Assembly: GCA_943789485.1 (NCBI GenBank) | Contig: CALSUH010000005.1 | Location: 124,001-188,000, forward strand | Direction of reading: 5' to 3' | Source: an uncultured Pseudomonadales bacterium | GTDB lineage: Bacteria; Pseudomonadota; Gammaproteobacteria; Pseudomonadales; Pseudohongiellaceae | DNA: 64,000 bases | Part shown: positions 28,937 through 38,284 of the stretch, piece by piece | Layout of the letters: the number at the start of each line of letters is the position of its first letter | Numbering within the stretch: the first letter of the stretch is position 1 | Program-made: the position numbers and the translations under genes | The notes under the pieces: model-generated | Databases searched by the model: none | Told to the model about the DNA's origin: nothing | The model's input: only the letters and a program-made list of their open reading frames with translations

Positions 28937-30685
28937 TTACCACTCATCCGATAGTTCTCGCGCTGTAATCAAGACTCCTTCCATAATTAGATAAACCAGA
29001 TCCGTACCCAAAAACATATTGAGCGCATCTTCAGGTGAACACACCAAGGCTTCCCCGGGCCGGTTCAGTCGCGCATTGATGAGCATGCCATGTCCGGTTT
29101 CCTTCTGAAAACTAAGTAAAAGTTCATGTAAATTTGGATTGCTATCGGCATCGACTATTTGTGTTTCGGTACTCTTGTCGACGTGAACGATAGCAGGATA
29201 TTTTTCAGCCCAGCTGTCGCTCGCCGTTACGCCGCGGCACATATATTTGTCGTGTTCCTCTCCGGGGATAAATTCCTCAGCCACGCTATCTAGCGCGCAT
29301 ACCGAATAGGGCTGCCAGGCTTCGCGGAATTTGACCTGATGATTGATCTTCTCCACGACCTCCGGAAAGTTTGGATTAGCCAAAATGCTTCGATTGCCCA
29401 ATGCCCTAGTACCGAATTCCATTCGGCCTTTGTACCAGGCAAGTAAATGCCCCTCGGCAAGAATCTTTGCAGCCTTCTCATAGGGCTTCTCTAAAACCTC
29501 CCAAATTGGTTTATCCCGATGCGACTTACAGGCTTCGATACACTGCTCGGCGCTGTATGAAGGGCCGTGAAACATATGCGTAACTGGCTGAATCTTGGTG
29601 CCTGATTGCCGCACCGCAAAGCTCGCGGCGCCAATTGCCGTGCCTGCATCACTGCAGGCCGGGTGAACAACTAGCTCCTTAACCTCGGGCAGATTTGCAA
29701 GACGCTGGTTCAAGCGAATATTCATCGACCCTGTGCCGGCAATAGCAAGTCGCCCGGTCTCAGCAAGAAAGTCTGATAAGTAGTGTCGAATCAGTTCGAC
29801 AGAGAGATCTTCATAGAGTTTTTGTATCGCGGCAGCATAGTGCACGTACGGATCGTCGACTAGATTACCTACGCGCCTCGGTCCCAGCATGTCCACTAAC
29901 TTCTGACTAAAGTAGTGTCCCTTAGATTTTGCCTTGTAACGGCGAATCCCGATCGTGCCAATCAAGGTATTGTCTACCTTGAATTTCTTACCATTAAATT
30001 TCGCAAGACAGGAAAGGTCGTACTTCGAGGCGTCGCCGAAGGGAGCGATACCCATTACCTTGATTTCACCTTTGAGAATTTCGAAGCCAAGGTAATCGGT
30101 AAGCGCCGCGTACATGCCACAAAGTGAGTCAGGATTGTAGAATTCTTTGACTCTTTCGATCTTGCCATTCTCCCCGTAGCCGAGAAAAATATTCGCGTAC
30201 TCACCCTTCGAATCGTTGCAGAATATCGCGGTTTTACCTTCTCGCTCATCGAGGTGGTAGGCGCTACTCGCATGGGCGAGCTGATGCTCCACAGGCACAA
30301 TCTTCACTTTGTTTGCAGGAATATGGAGTTTCTCTAAGAGCCCTTTCAGCTCGGCGATATATCTTCTATAGCGCCTATTTCCATTAAACAAGCTATCGAA
30401 GGCACGATCTGGGGCATACCAATGACGATAGGCATAGTGCCACCGAGCTTTCGTAAACAGACTAATCGGCGCAAAGGGAATAGCCACCTGATCAATCTGC
30501 GCGGGGTTTATCCGGGCGATCTGCATACAGCGCCGCGCTGAAAGATAGGGCGACTGATCATAGGCGTGCCTGCGCCTGATGAGTCGCTCTTCCTCCACGG
30601 CAGCGGCCAGCTCGCCATCGACGAAGAGTGCTGCGGCGGGATCGTGCCCGATTGCTCCAGACAAGCCTAATGTAATGACAGTCAT
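28937..30685 (-). CDS. wapO: carbamoyltransferase of the LPS core cluster (NodU/TobZ family)
   Basis: A 582-residue carbamoyltransferase. The N-terminal Kae1-like ASKHA domain shows LGLSGAIGHDPAAALFVDG, EHQLAHASSAYH and AIFCNDSKGE; the C-terminal carbamoyltransferase domain has GRMEFGTRALGNRSILA and GHGMLINARLNRPGEALVCSPEDAL. In Pseudomonas aeruginosa a carbamoyltransferase in the equivalent core locus (WapO) carbamoylates a core heptose. The same position here, last in the waaF-to-kinase gene order, supports the same role, though the symbol rests on synteny. Confidence 0.85.
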   Translation of the reverse strand: MTVITLGLSGAIGHDPAAALFVDGELAAAVEEERLIRRRHAYDQSPYLSARRCMQIARINPAQIDQVAIPFAPISLFTKARWHYAYRHWYAPDRAFDSLFNGNRRYRRYIAELKGLLEKLHIPANKVKIVPVEHQLAHASSAYHLDEREGKTAIFCNDSKGEYANIFLGYGENGKIERVKEFYNPDSLCGMYAALTDYLGFEILKGEIKVMGIAPFGDASKYDLSCLAKFNGKKFKVDNTLIGTIGIRRYKAKSKGHYFSQKLVDMLGPRRVGNLVDDPYVHYAAAIQKLYEDLSVELIRHYLSDFLAETGRLAIAGTGSMNIRLNQRLANLPEVKELVVHPACSDAGTAIGAASFAVRQSGTKIQPVTHMFHGPSYSAEQCIEACKSHRDKPIWEVLEKPYEKAAKILAEGHLLAWYKGRMEFGTRALGNRSILANPNFPEVVEKINHQVKFREAWQPYSVCALDSVAEEFIPGEEHDKYMCRGVTASDSWAEKYPAIVHVDKSTETQIVDADSNPNLHELLLSFQKETGHGMLINARLNRPGEALVCSPEDALNMFLGTDLVYLIMEGVLITARELSDEW

Positions 30686-30698
30686 AGACTAAGCCAAA

Positions 30699-32144
30699 CT
30701 AATACTTTGCCGCCTCTGCTAGCAGCGTTTCTATTTTAGGCTCCATCGAGGTGCCCACCCAATTCTTGCGGAATCGCTTTAAGTCCTTGCTGAACTTCCC
30801 CGTGAAACTCTCTCTGGACCTGCTCCGTACCATGGAATCTAGGTCCAACACATACAGCTCCTTATCTTGTAGCAAGAAATTGGTCGCCTTCATATCTCCA
30901 TGACTAATGCGATAGTCCGCCATTAATTTGAACAAGTCTCTAAACAACACGACGATTTCGTTCTCACTAATCTTTAGTTCCTTTTTCTCCAATGCCGTTC
31001 CCAGATCGAGTTCTTCAATATACTCGCAGAGAAAATAGGCGCGCTTGCGGAAGAGCCAAAAAATGCGCTCCTCTAAATACAGAAACGGATGTGCTGTAGC
31101 CACACCGAGCATTTCCAGTACACAGGCACTACACCAAGAGTGGTGCGCACGACTTGGACGAAATGCTCTGGAGATGCCATGCCAGAAATTTTTAATATTG
31201 TACCGCTTCAGCACGTAGTTACGCTCATTGATTTTGATCTTTGCCACGGTCGATGAATTGCCGTCCTTCAACAACTGCTGCCCAGTGATGAAGCTATCGG
31301 GGTCGGCAAGAAAGCGATCGAGCTCCGGAGAGTGTATCGACCTGTCGTAGATATAGAAAAAATTTGAGCCCTGCTCACAACGGTTTGCAGTAGTGGATCG
31401 GGTGAGCTTTCGATCGTAAGCATTGAGCCGTTTTCTGCGCGCCTTTATTATTCTCTCAATGAAGCCAGCAACATCGTCAGCTACAAATCTGAATGCTTGC
31501 TTATTATATTGGTCGAATAGCTCTCGCCAGTGTTTATCTTGTGATACAGGAAATTGTGCAAGAAACATAGCGAGATTTTCAAGACGGGTTTCAGTATCCA
31601 GACTACTTCCCTTACTCTTAATGTCGGCACCATCTAGAACGTAAACAATACCGCTGCTGAGCATAAAATTGTCGAGGTGAATGTCATTCTGCCAGAGACC
31701 CGCCTGATGACAATCAGCCACCGCCTTTACACCCATCTGCAATATTTTAGTTTTATTCTCCTCACTCTTGGCCTCATCAAACAGCGTCGCCAAGCTACTC
31801 CCTTGGCGCAGATACTCGATAACTAGCACGCCGGCCTTTTTATCAGAGGTAGTTGTCTGTAAGAGAAGATTAGGACTTGGAATTTGTGCCTGTTTGAGTC
31901 TATTCATGCCAGTAATGTCTTTCAGCACTCCCTGTTTCCAGCGGTTACTGCTAATGAATATTTTTACGATGACGGTGCGACTCTGCCAAGTGGACAAAGC
32001 GACCAGCCTCTTGCCGGGTACAATTCGCAACAAGGAATCAATCTTCAGCAGCACTGTGCCTTGCTCTGTCTCAATGCTAATGCCGAATGGCGTAGGTATA
32101 TGTCGACCCATGGCGATAAGTTCTGCGCTTGATAAAACGGTCAT
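30699..32144 (-). CDS. tandem two-domain LPS kinase-like protein
   Basis: A 481-residue protein with two consecutive eukaryotic-kinase-like lobes related to WaaP/RIO-type sugar kinases. The first has Lys61 (VIVKIF), a catalytic loop NDIHLDN with Asp154 and Asn159, and DGA at 171. The second has VLKRY, catalytic loop HGDMKATN and a DLD metal motif. Both sets look intact, so both lobes may be active. P. aeruginosa has a similarly sized uncharacterised protein (PA5006) next to its core kinases. The gene starts 4 bases after waaP ends. The target is presumably an inner-core heptose. Confidence 0.8.
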   Translation of the reverse strand: MTVLSSAELIAMGRHIPTPFGISIETEQGTVLLKIDSLLRIVPGKRLVALSTWQSRTVIVKIFISSNRWKQGVLKDITGMNRLKQAQIPSPNLLLQTTTSDKKAGVLVIEYLRQGSSLATLFDEAKSEENKTKILQMGVKAVADCHQAGLWQNDIHLDNFMLSSGIVYVLDGADIKSKGSSLDTETRLENLAMFLAQFPVSQDKHWRELFDQYNKQAFRFVADDVAGFIERIIKARRKRLNAYDRKLTRSTTANRCEQGSNFFYIYDRSIHSPELDRFLADPDSFITGQQLLKDGNSSTVAKIKINERNYVLKRYNIKNFWHGISRAFRPSRAHHSWCSACVLEMLGVATAHPFLYLEERIFWLFRKRAYFLCEYIEELDLGTALEKKELKISENEIVVLFRDLFKLMADYRISHGDMKATNFLLQDKELYVLDLDSMVRSRSRESFTGKFSKDLKRFRKNWVGTSMEPKIETLLAEAAKY

Positions 32145-32148
32145 AGCA

Positions 32149-32949
32149 TTAACTCACCGGTCCCAGTTTCTTCTGCATAGACAGCGCACGCTTTTCCACC
32201 GAACTCCAAAAGGCGCCGTTATCTGCTAACGAGTCGCGCAAGTTCATGTCATCATAGGTTTTGATAAAACGGAGGCAGTCACGCTGCGTTAGCCCAATGT
32301 CCATCGCCGAATAGAGAAGCCCGCTTACGTCTTTGATTATCCAGCGCATGCCCAGAGAATTCTTGATAAGAGCTCTATGTAGATCGATTATGAACAGCTC
32401 GAAAGCCTGATCAGAACTGCCATCGAGACAGTCTTTCGGCATTAGGAAGTGACAAAGATAGAAATCTCTATGACAGACTCCTCCCTGGTGCAATGTCCTG
32501 CCAATACTAGCGAGTTTACTCAGAAGCTTTTGCTTCAATACAAACTCGGGCGGATTCTGACGCCAATCTTTGCAATAGTCCTCGAGGCTGATGGTGCCGG
32601 CAAGGTCTTCAGTGACGATGAGAGATTTTTTTCGAGCAGGGTTCCAGCCCCTGCTGCCGTATGCCATGGCCGTCATCGTCGCTAAGCCTAGCGATTTCAG
32701 CTTACTGATTGCATGCCATTCGTTCTCGGCACCCAGAATTGGCATACGCAGCTGAATAAGATTCTTGAAAATCTCTCTCCAGCCAACGCCGCAGTGGCTC
32801 TTAATGAAATAGCTCTTTCCAGCGAGCGCGAATTGCAGAGTCTTCCTTCCCTGTACATCTCGATAGACCTTGCCTTCCATCGCCAGCAAGTTCTGGAACG
32901 AATCGCCTTTCGGGAGGTCCTTTGCGAAATCTTCACTCAAATGCTGCAT
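32149..32949 (-). CDS. waaP: LPS core heptose I kinase
   Basis: A cytoplasmic kinase that phosphorylates heptose I of the LPS inner core. The 266 residues match WaaP (about 265-268). The signature catalytic loop GGVCHRDFYLCHFL contains His160-Arg161-Asp162, and the metal-binding segment is FIIDLHRA. An N-terminal lysine region (KSYFIKSH) supplies the ATP lysine. It lies 10 bases after waaG and 4 bases before the tandem kinase gene. Phosphorylation by WaaP is essential in P. aeruginosa and important for envelope stability in enteric bacteria. Confidence 0.95.
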   Translation of the reverse strand: MQHLSEDFAKDLPKGDSFQNLLAMEGKVYRDVQGRKTLQFALAGKSYFIKSHCGVGWREIFKNLIQLRMPILGAENEWHAISKLKSLGLATMTAMAYGSRGWNPARKKSLIVTEDLAGTISLEDYCKDWRQNPPEFVLKQKLLSKLASIGRTLHQGGVCHRDFYLCHFLMPKDCLDGSSDQAFELFIIDLHRALIKNSLGMRWIIKDVSGLLYSAMDIGLTQRDCLRFIKTYDDMNLRDSLADNGAFWSSVEKRALSMQKKLGPVS

Positions 32950-32959
32950 ATGCTGCGCC

Positions 32960-34087
32960 TTAGGCTTCTCTGGCCAAATACTCGTCGATAAAGCTTGCTA
33001 CGGCAGACGCCTGCGAATATAGCTCGTCTTGCTTGCCATATTCCAGACCATTCTTCGACCAATCCGCGGTGTCTAAGTCCCCTAACATCCGTGCCAGATA
33101 GCTATTCAGTTGCGCTTGCTCGAAGGGATCATTACACACTAGCCCGGACTCGGCATGTTCAATATGAAAGGCATAACCACAGGTTGAAGTCGTAAGCACC
33201 GGCAGTCCAGCGATGGTCGCCTCTAACAACATATATCCCGCGCTCTCAGAATAGGCCGGATGCAACAACAAATCGGCTGCTGCCAAAAATCTAGGTATGT
33301 CATCTCTACCGGGAAGGACAGTGAATTGTTCGGCAATACCTAACTTCTTGGCAAGCCGTAGATAGCGATCAGGGTTGTCCTGCCCTATGAGCAGGTAGTG
33401 GCAGTTCTCCAGCTGTGGCTTCGGAAGAGCAGCCATTGCCCTGAGCGCCCTGTCCACGCCCTTTACTCGAAAGCCCGAGCCGACCTGTAGAAGCAGTTTT
33501 GTATTCAACCCAAGGCCCAATTCAATCCGCAATTGAGTCCCAATTCCTTTGTCGATTGCATCCACTCTCCTATCTACCGAAATTCCAGGAGGAACTTGAT
33601 GAAGACGAGGTTCGCAACCAGGATAGTATTTCTCGAATGCTGTACGCTGGCGGGGGGAAAGGATTAACACTTCAGTGAGCCGCGATACGGCAAACACCGC
33701 CTCTTCGTATTCTTTGAAGTGTTTGTACCGTGCAGTGAATTTGTAGTAGAAGCCTCGTTGCTCTATTGCCTTCTCCATGAAGCAGGGGTCTGCGGCGAAA
33801 TAGATATCCAAGAATGGCATCTTGTTGAAACCAATCACTACACTGTCATCGCCCTGCTTCAATGCGGACTGAACCCATTTTGTGTAGGCCTCGTTTCGTT
33901 TGATACGCTTTTGTGTGGTGACGGGCACCAAGATGACATTTATGCCATTTGGAATATCACCATCCCAGCTTAGCGTATAGACAGTAATCTTATGCCCACG
34001 TAAAACGCATTCTGTTACAACGCGAAAAAAATCCCGCTGTAATCCGCCAAATGGAAAATAGGAATAGATAAGAAAGCTCAGATGCAT
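32960..34087 (-). CDS. waaG: LPS core glucosyltransferase I (GT4 family)
   Basis: A retaining GT4 glycosyltransferase of 375 residues that adds the first outer-core hexose to heptose II in enteric bacteria (a different hexose may be used here). The N-terminus LSFLIYSYFPFGGLQRDF is characteristic of WaaG, followed by VVIGFNKMPFLDIYFAADPC and VPPGIS. The C-terminal nucleotide-sugar domain shows LLQVGSGFRVKGVDRAL and the acidic motif AYSESAGYMLLEATIAGLPV. It lies between waaC and waaP, as in Pseudomonas. Confidence 0.94.
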   Translation of the reverse strand: MHLSFLIYSYFPFGGLQRDFFRVVTECVLRGHKITVYTLSWDGDIPNGINVILVPVTTQKRIKRNEAYTKWVQSALKQGDDSVVIGFNKMPFLDIYFAADPCFMEKAIEQRGFYYKFTARYKHFKEYEEAVFAVSRLTEVLILSPRQRTAFEKYYPGCEPRLHQVPPGISVDRRVDAIDKGIGTQLRIELGLGLNTKLLLQVGSGFRVKGVDRALRAMAALPKPQLENCHYLLIGQDNPDRYLRLAKKLGIAEQFTVLPGRDDIPRFLAAADLLLHPAYSESAGYMLLEATIAGLPVLTTSTCGYAFHIEHAESGLVCNDPFEQAQLNSYLARMLGDLDTADWSKNGLEYGKQDELYSQASAVASFIDEYLAREA

Positions 34088-34105
34088 TGGTTAACTATTC
34101 TTCTT

Positions 34106-35173
34106 TTAGGGTTTACCCAGCAAACTCTCGAACTGCTGCCACACTTCAACCGGTCCATGAGATGCGAAACACGGTGGAGTAATAGCGTATGCACTTCCCG
34201 CGTATTCTTCAGTGACGCCCGGGCCCGAATAGGTACAAGTCTTCTTGACGCAGGGCGCACAATTTAGGCTCGAATTGAGGTGTAATTGATTATTGCCAAA
34301 AGTTCCCGAAAGCCCTGGATTCGTAGGGCCATAGAGAGAAACTGTTGGCTTGTCCAGCGCAGCAGCTAGGTGGCCCAGGCCAGTATCCACTGCGATCACA
34401 CCATCGGACTGTTGAATATAATTGGCGAGGCCAGACAGTGTCTGTTTATCAAGCACCTCTACTCGCTCGTTGTCTTGAGCAATATACTCAGCACGTAGTT
34501 TTTCTTCAGGGGTACCCCAAGGCAGAAGAACTTTATAACCCGCCTCAGTACTAATATGTGCGAGGTGGCGCCAATAATTTTTTGGCCAATGCTTTGTCTT
34601 CCACGTTGTCCCGTGAAGGAACACTACCTGCTTCTCCGCTTTTTTACTGATTTCACTAGATACATCTATTCTACTAACATCGATACCGTAGTCGATTTCC
34701 CTCGGATCGTATTCGTATTGAAGCGCTCGAGAAAACAATTGCCGAACCCTGTCCACGGCATGCTCTGTCCAAGGAACAGAATAAACTTTGTTATAGAACA
34801 GCGTGGCCATTGGTTCGCGAATGGTTCGATTACTGAGCCCTATCGTTAATCCCTTAGAGAGCCGACTGATAAAACCACTCTTAATAAGCCCCTGAGCATC
34901 AATGACAAGGTCATAATGAATGCCTTGCAATGCGCGTCTGAACGCTCGAAATTCGTGATTCATATAGGTCTTAAAAATGTTGCGCCGCCAGCGCCTTAGC
35001 GCCACGGGTATGACATTTTCGACGGCGGGATGCCAACTCGGCACCTCGGCGAAATTTTCCTCAACCACCCAGTCGAATTGAATATCTTTTCTGGCACGCT
35101 GCGCATCGGTAACTGCCGGTAGCGTATGAATCACATCACCAAGAGAAGAAACTTTTACTATTAGCACTCGCAA
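34106..35173 (-). CDS. waaC: LPS heptosyltransferase I
   Basis: A GT9 glycosyltransferase that adds the first heptose to Kdo2-lipid A. The N-terminal loop VKVSSLGDVIHTLPAVTDA is the WaaC signature. DWVVEENFAEVPSWHP and the ADP-heptose site AVDTGLGHLAAALDKPTVSLYGPT are present. The 355-residue length is slightly above the enteric form. The C-terminus has CVKKTCTY, resembling the CxxxxC segment of GT9 enzymes. It lies 44 bases after waaF. Confidence 0.95.
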   Translation of the reverse strand: MRVLIVKVSSLGDVIHTLPAVTDAQRARKDIQFDWVVEENFAEVPSWHPAVENVIPVALRRWRRNIFKTYMNHEFRAFRRALQGIHYDLVIDAQGLIKSGFISRLSKGLTIGLSNRTIREPMATLFYNKVYSVPWTEHAVDRVRQLFSRALQYEYDPREIDYGIDVSRIDVSSEISKKAEKQVVFLHGTTWKTKHWPKNYWRHLAHISTEAGYKVLLPWGTPEEKLRAEYIAQDNERVEVLDKQTLSGLANYIQQSDGVIAVDTGLGHLAAALDKPTVSLYGPTNPGLSGTFGNNQLHLNSSLNCAPCVKKTCTYSGPGVTEEYAGSAYAITPPCFASHGPVEVWQQFESLLGKP

Positions 35174-35217
35174 TAAACTATTCCTTTCCTGTTTTGTTCC
35201 GGCCTAAGGCTCATCAA

Positions 35218-36267
35218 TCAATTACGCACAGTGGGGACAAGCTCGGTGATAGCAGCAATCGCTCTACTGGGCTCGAGTTCTGTGAGGCACTTCTTGTGCT
35301 CTAAGGGACATTCCCTCTGAAAACAGGGCCGGCAATCGATATCCGTGAACAATAGCTTCGACTTATTACTCAACGGTGGCGTAAAGTCCGGCGAAGTTGA
35401 ACCATAAAGTGCAACAATCGGCTTATCAAGTGCAGCAGCTATATGCATAAGTCCTGAATCGTTGGATATCACGGCCTCGGCAACCGACAGCAGGTCGATC
35501 GCCTGAGCGAGACTCGTCCTACCCGCCAGGCTCACGCAATTCTGTCTTTGTTCTTCGGCAAGCATCTGCCTAATTTCATTGGCGACTTCGGCGTCTTTTT
35601 CAGAGCCAAATATCCATACTTGCCATCCATTGTCGATCTTTGTTTTACAAGTGGCGGCAAAATGCTCCGCAGGCCACTGTTTGGCAACGCCAAACTCCGC
35701 CCCCGGACAAATTGCCAATATCCTATTCTCTATCCCTAAGCCAAATGTAGCCAGCGCATTTTCTACGCTTGCAGGGTCTGACTGCAATCTAGGTTCGGGG
35801 ATCTGATCCGGGGGATCATTGGAGACCGGATAGGCCAAAGCAGCGAAGCGTTGCACCATGAGAGGAAATGCATTCGTATCGAGGCGTCGACAGTCGCTGA
35901 GTAGCAGATTGCGCCACTCTCCCTTCCAGGCAATCCGCTTCGGGATACCAGCATGAAAGGGAATCAATGCCGACTTAAACGAGTTAGGTAACACGATAGC
36001 TTTAGTAAATTGCTCGCCACGAAGAGACTTTCCAAAAGCACGGCGCTTTCCTAGCTCCAACTCTCCATGACCCATCAGCAAGCTAATCCCTTTCTCCACT
36101 TCTGGCATTCTCTCCAGCAGGGGTCGGGACCATTCTGGCGCCAGCACCGAGATTCGGCAATCCGGATATTGCACCTTCAGGCTCATGAACAAGGATTGCG
36201 CCATGACCATATCGCCAACCCATGCGGGCCCAACCACCAGAATATTTTCTTGGCTTTTTAGCATCAT
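35218..36267 (-). CDS. waaF: LPS heptosyltransferase II
   Basis: A GT9 enzyme that adds the second heptose of the inner core. The 349 residues fit the family. ILVVGPAWVGDMVMAQSLF is the WaaF N-terminal signature; LPNSFKSALIPFHAGIPKRIAW, CPGAEFGVAKQWPAEHFA and SNDSGLMHIAAALDKPIVALYGSTSP follow. Two adjacent ATG codons open the frame, and the second could be used. It is the first gene of the core run waaF-waaC-waaG-waaP-kinase-carbamoyltransferase and lies 16 bases after the GspE-type gene. Confidence 0.95.
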   Translation of the reverse strand: MMLKSQENILVVGPAWVGDMVMAQSLFMSLKVQYPDCRISVLAPEWSRPLLERMPEVEKGISLLMGHGELELGKRRAFGKSLRGEQFTKAIVLPNSFKSALIPFHAGIPKRIAWKGEWRNLLLSDCRRLDTNAFPLMVQRFAALAYPVSNDPPDQIPEPRLQSDPASVENALATFGLGIENRILAICPGAEFGVAKQWPAEHFAATCKTKIDNGWQVWIFGSEKDAEVANEIRQMLAEEQRQNCVSLAGRTSLAQAIDLLSVAEAVISNDSGLMHIAAALDKPIVALYGSTSPDFTPPLSNKSKLLFTDIDCRPCFQRECPLEHKKCLTELEPSRAIAAITELVPTVRN

Positions 36268-36283
36268 CTCAAAGCGAATGTCT

Positions 36284-38077
36284 TCAATCTCTATTGTCTG
36301 GGGTAACGCGCAAAATTTCTTTGACAGTGGTAATGCCAGCCGCCACTTTTTGCGCCCCGCTGAGGCGCAGACTGAGCATACCTTCCTTATAAGCCTGCGT
36401 ACGAAGAGCGGGTAGATCGCCCTTATTATCGGAATGCTGCTGTAGACGCTCGGTGAATGGCATTACTTCGTAGATGCCTTCCCTTCCCTTAAACCCGGTT
36501 TCACGACACTCTAAACAGCCAACCGCCTCAAAGGCTTTTTTCGGACCCTTTACTTTCCAGGGACGAGTAAGCGCTTCCCAGGTTTGTGGCTCTATTTTAG
36601 TTTCCTTCTTACAGCGTGGACAAAGTACACGCACGAGTCGCTGTGCCATTATGCCTATAACAGTGGCCTTTATAAGATAAGAAGGTACGCCTAACTCTAG
36701 TAGACGAGTGATCGCCGACGGTGCGTCGTTAGTGTGCAAGGTGGTGAAAACCAGATGGCCGGTCAATGCAGCCTGGATAGCCATCTCGGCCGTAGGAAGA
36801 TCGCGTACCTCACCGATCATGATAATGTCCGGATCCTGCCTCAACAATGCCTTGACACCATCGGCAAAGTTCAAATCAATGTTGTCCTGAACCTGCATCT
36901 GATTGAATGACTCTTCAACCATTTCAATCGGATCTTCAATGGTACAAACGTTTACTTCTTCTGTGGCCAGCATCTTCAAGGTGGAATACAGCGTCGTCGT
37001 CTTACCGCTACCTGTTGGCCCGGTGATAATGACGATACCGTTGTTGTTCTTGATGATCTCTTTCCAACGATTCAGGTCTTCGTTTATAAGCCCCAGTTCT
37101 TGGAAAGGCTTCAATAACACTTCTGGGTCAAAGATTCGCATTACAAGCTTTTCGCCGAACACAGTAGGTAGCGTCGAGAGGCGAAGCTCAACCTCGTTTC
37201 CGTTCGGACTCTTTGTCTTAATTCTCCCGTCTTGCGGTTTACGTTTCTCCGCCACGTTCATACGACCTAGAATTTTAAGACGACTGGTGACAGCTGCCAG
37301 AACTTGCATTGGCAGTGAATAAACCGTGTACAGCACACCATCGATTCTAAAGCGTACCTTGCCTTTCTCTCTACGAGGTTCAATGTGAATGTCACTCGCT
37401 CGTTGTTCGAAGGCATATTGCAATATCCAATCAACGACATTGACTATGTGCTTATCGTTAGCCTCTGGGTCTTTGATATCACCCAATTCCAGCATTTGTT
37501 CTAGGTTGCCGATACCTTTCTTAACTGAGCCGCCTTCCTGTGCTCGACTGATCGAGCTCGAAAGACTATACATTTCTGTAGTGAGGCGCTTGATCGCGAT
37601 AGGGTTGGAAACAACGCGAACTATTTTCTTTTTTAGTACATGTTCTAGATCAGATTCCCAAGAATCGATATACGGCTCCGCGCTAGCAATCTTCACTTCC
37701 AAAGCAGTAACTTCAACAGCCAATATATGGTGACGTTGAGTGAAAGCATAAGACATAACCTGTGTCACCTGGGCCGCATCAATTTTTAAAGGATCGATAC
37801 GGTAGTAGTCCTGACCGCACTGTCTACTTAGTGCCATTGCCAGGCCTTCGATGTCCAGTTTACGCCCTTGAGACTTACGGTCTTCCACTTTTAAATCGGC
37901 TATGTAATGTAGAATATGCTTATCTCGGTCTTCGATTGACCGGCGATTGTTGAGTACATAATCAAAATCTTCTTGATTGATGCTTTCATCATTAAGCAGC
38001 CCACGCAGAAAATCTTTCAATTCCAATAAAGAATTCTTCTTGAGAAAAGGTTTATTAACTTCTTCCGTAGCAGTCAT
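36284..38077 (-). CDS. GspE/PilB-type secretion or pilus assembly ATPase
   Basis: A 597-residue hexameric ATPase of the type II secretion/type IV pilus family. An N-terminal MshEN-like region is followed by the ATPase core: ASDIHIEP, Walker A GPTGSGKTTT, the Asp box TIEDPIE, Walker B IIMIGEVRD and the His box FTTLHTNDAPSA. A tetracysteine zinc motif (CPRC then CLEC) follows, as in GspE and PilB. No other secretion or pilus genes are here; the only neighbour on its strand is waaF, 16 bases downstream. Pseudomonads also carry such an orphan ATPase near core genes. The partner system is not visible. Confidence 0.9.
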   Translation of the reverse strand: MTATEEVNKPFLKKNSLLELKDFLRGLLNDESINQEDFDYVLNNRRSIEDRDKHILHYIADLKVEDRKSQGRKLDIEGLAMALSRQCGQDYYRIDPLKIDAAQVTQVMSYAFTQRHHILAVEVTALEVKIASAEPYIDSWESDLEHVLKKKIVRVVSNPIAIKRLTTEMYSLSSSISRAQEGGSVKKGIGNLEQMLELGDIKDPEANDKHIVNVVDWILQYAFEQRASDIHIEPRREKGKVRFRIDGVLYTVYSLPMQVLAAVTSRLKILGRMNVAEKRKPQDGRIKTKSPNGNEVELRLSTLPTVFGEKLVMRIFDPEVLLKPFQELGLINEDLNRWKEIIKNNNGIVIITGPTGSGKTTTLYSTLKMLATEEVNVCTIEDPIEMVEESFNQMQVQDNIDLNFADGVKALLRQDPDIIMIGEVRDLPTAEMAIQAALTGHLVFTTLHTNDAPSAITRLLELGVPSYLIKATVIGIMAQRLVRVLCPRCKKETKIEPQTWEALTRPWKVKGPKKAFEAVGCLECRETGFKGREGIYEVMPFTERLQQHSDNKGDLPALRTQAYKEGMLSLRLSGAQKVAAGITTVKEILRVTPDNRD

Positions 38078-38284
38078 CTGATTCTTCTAGGCGTCAATAT
38101 TGTGGAATTGACCAAGTTTAACCCCACGCAGGTCAAAAACAAACTCTGCACTCGGGTATTGGGAGCGTAGTAGAGTGATATTCTATCGGTCTTAGAGGTT
38201 GAACGCGTTGAATTCTGCAACGAGCGCACGACGGCGGCCTATCAGGCATGTCACCGCTAGACTACAAAACAGGGCTGGCTATAC

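Noticed and set aside
28886..28941. GGTAAG/CTTACC hairpin between the convergent membrane protein and carbamoyltransferase genes
   Set aside because: It has a 14-base loop and no T-tract on either strand, so a terminator call is not supported.
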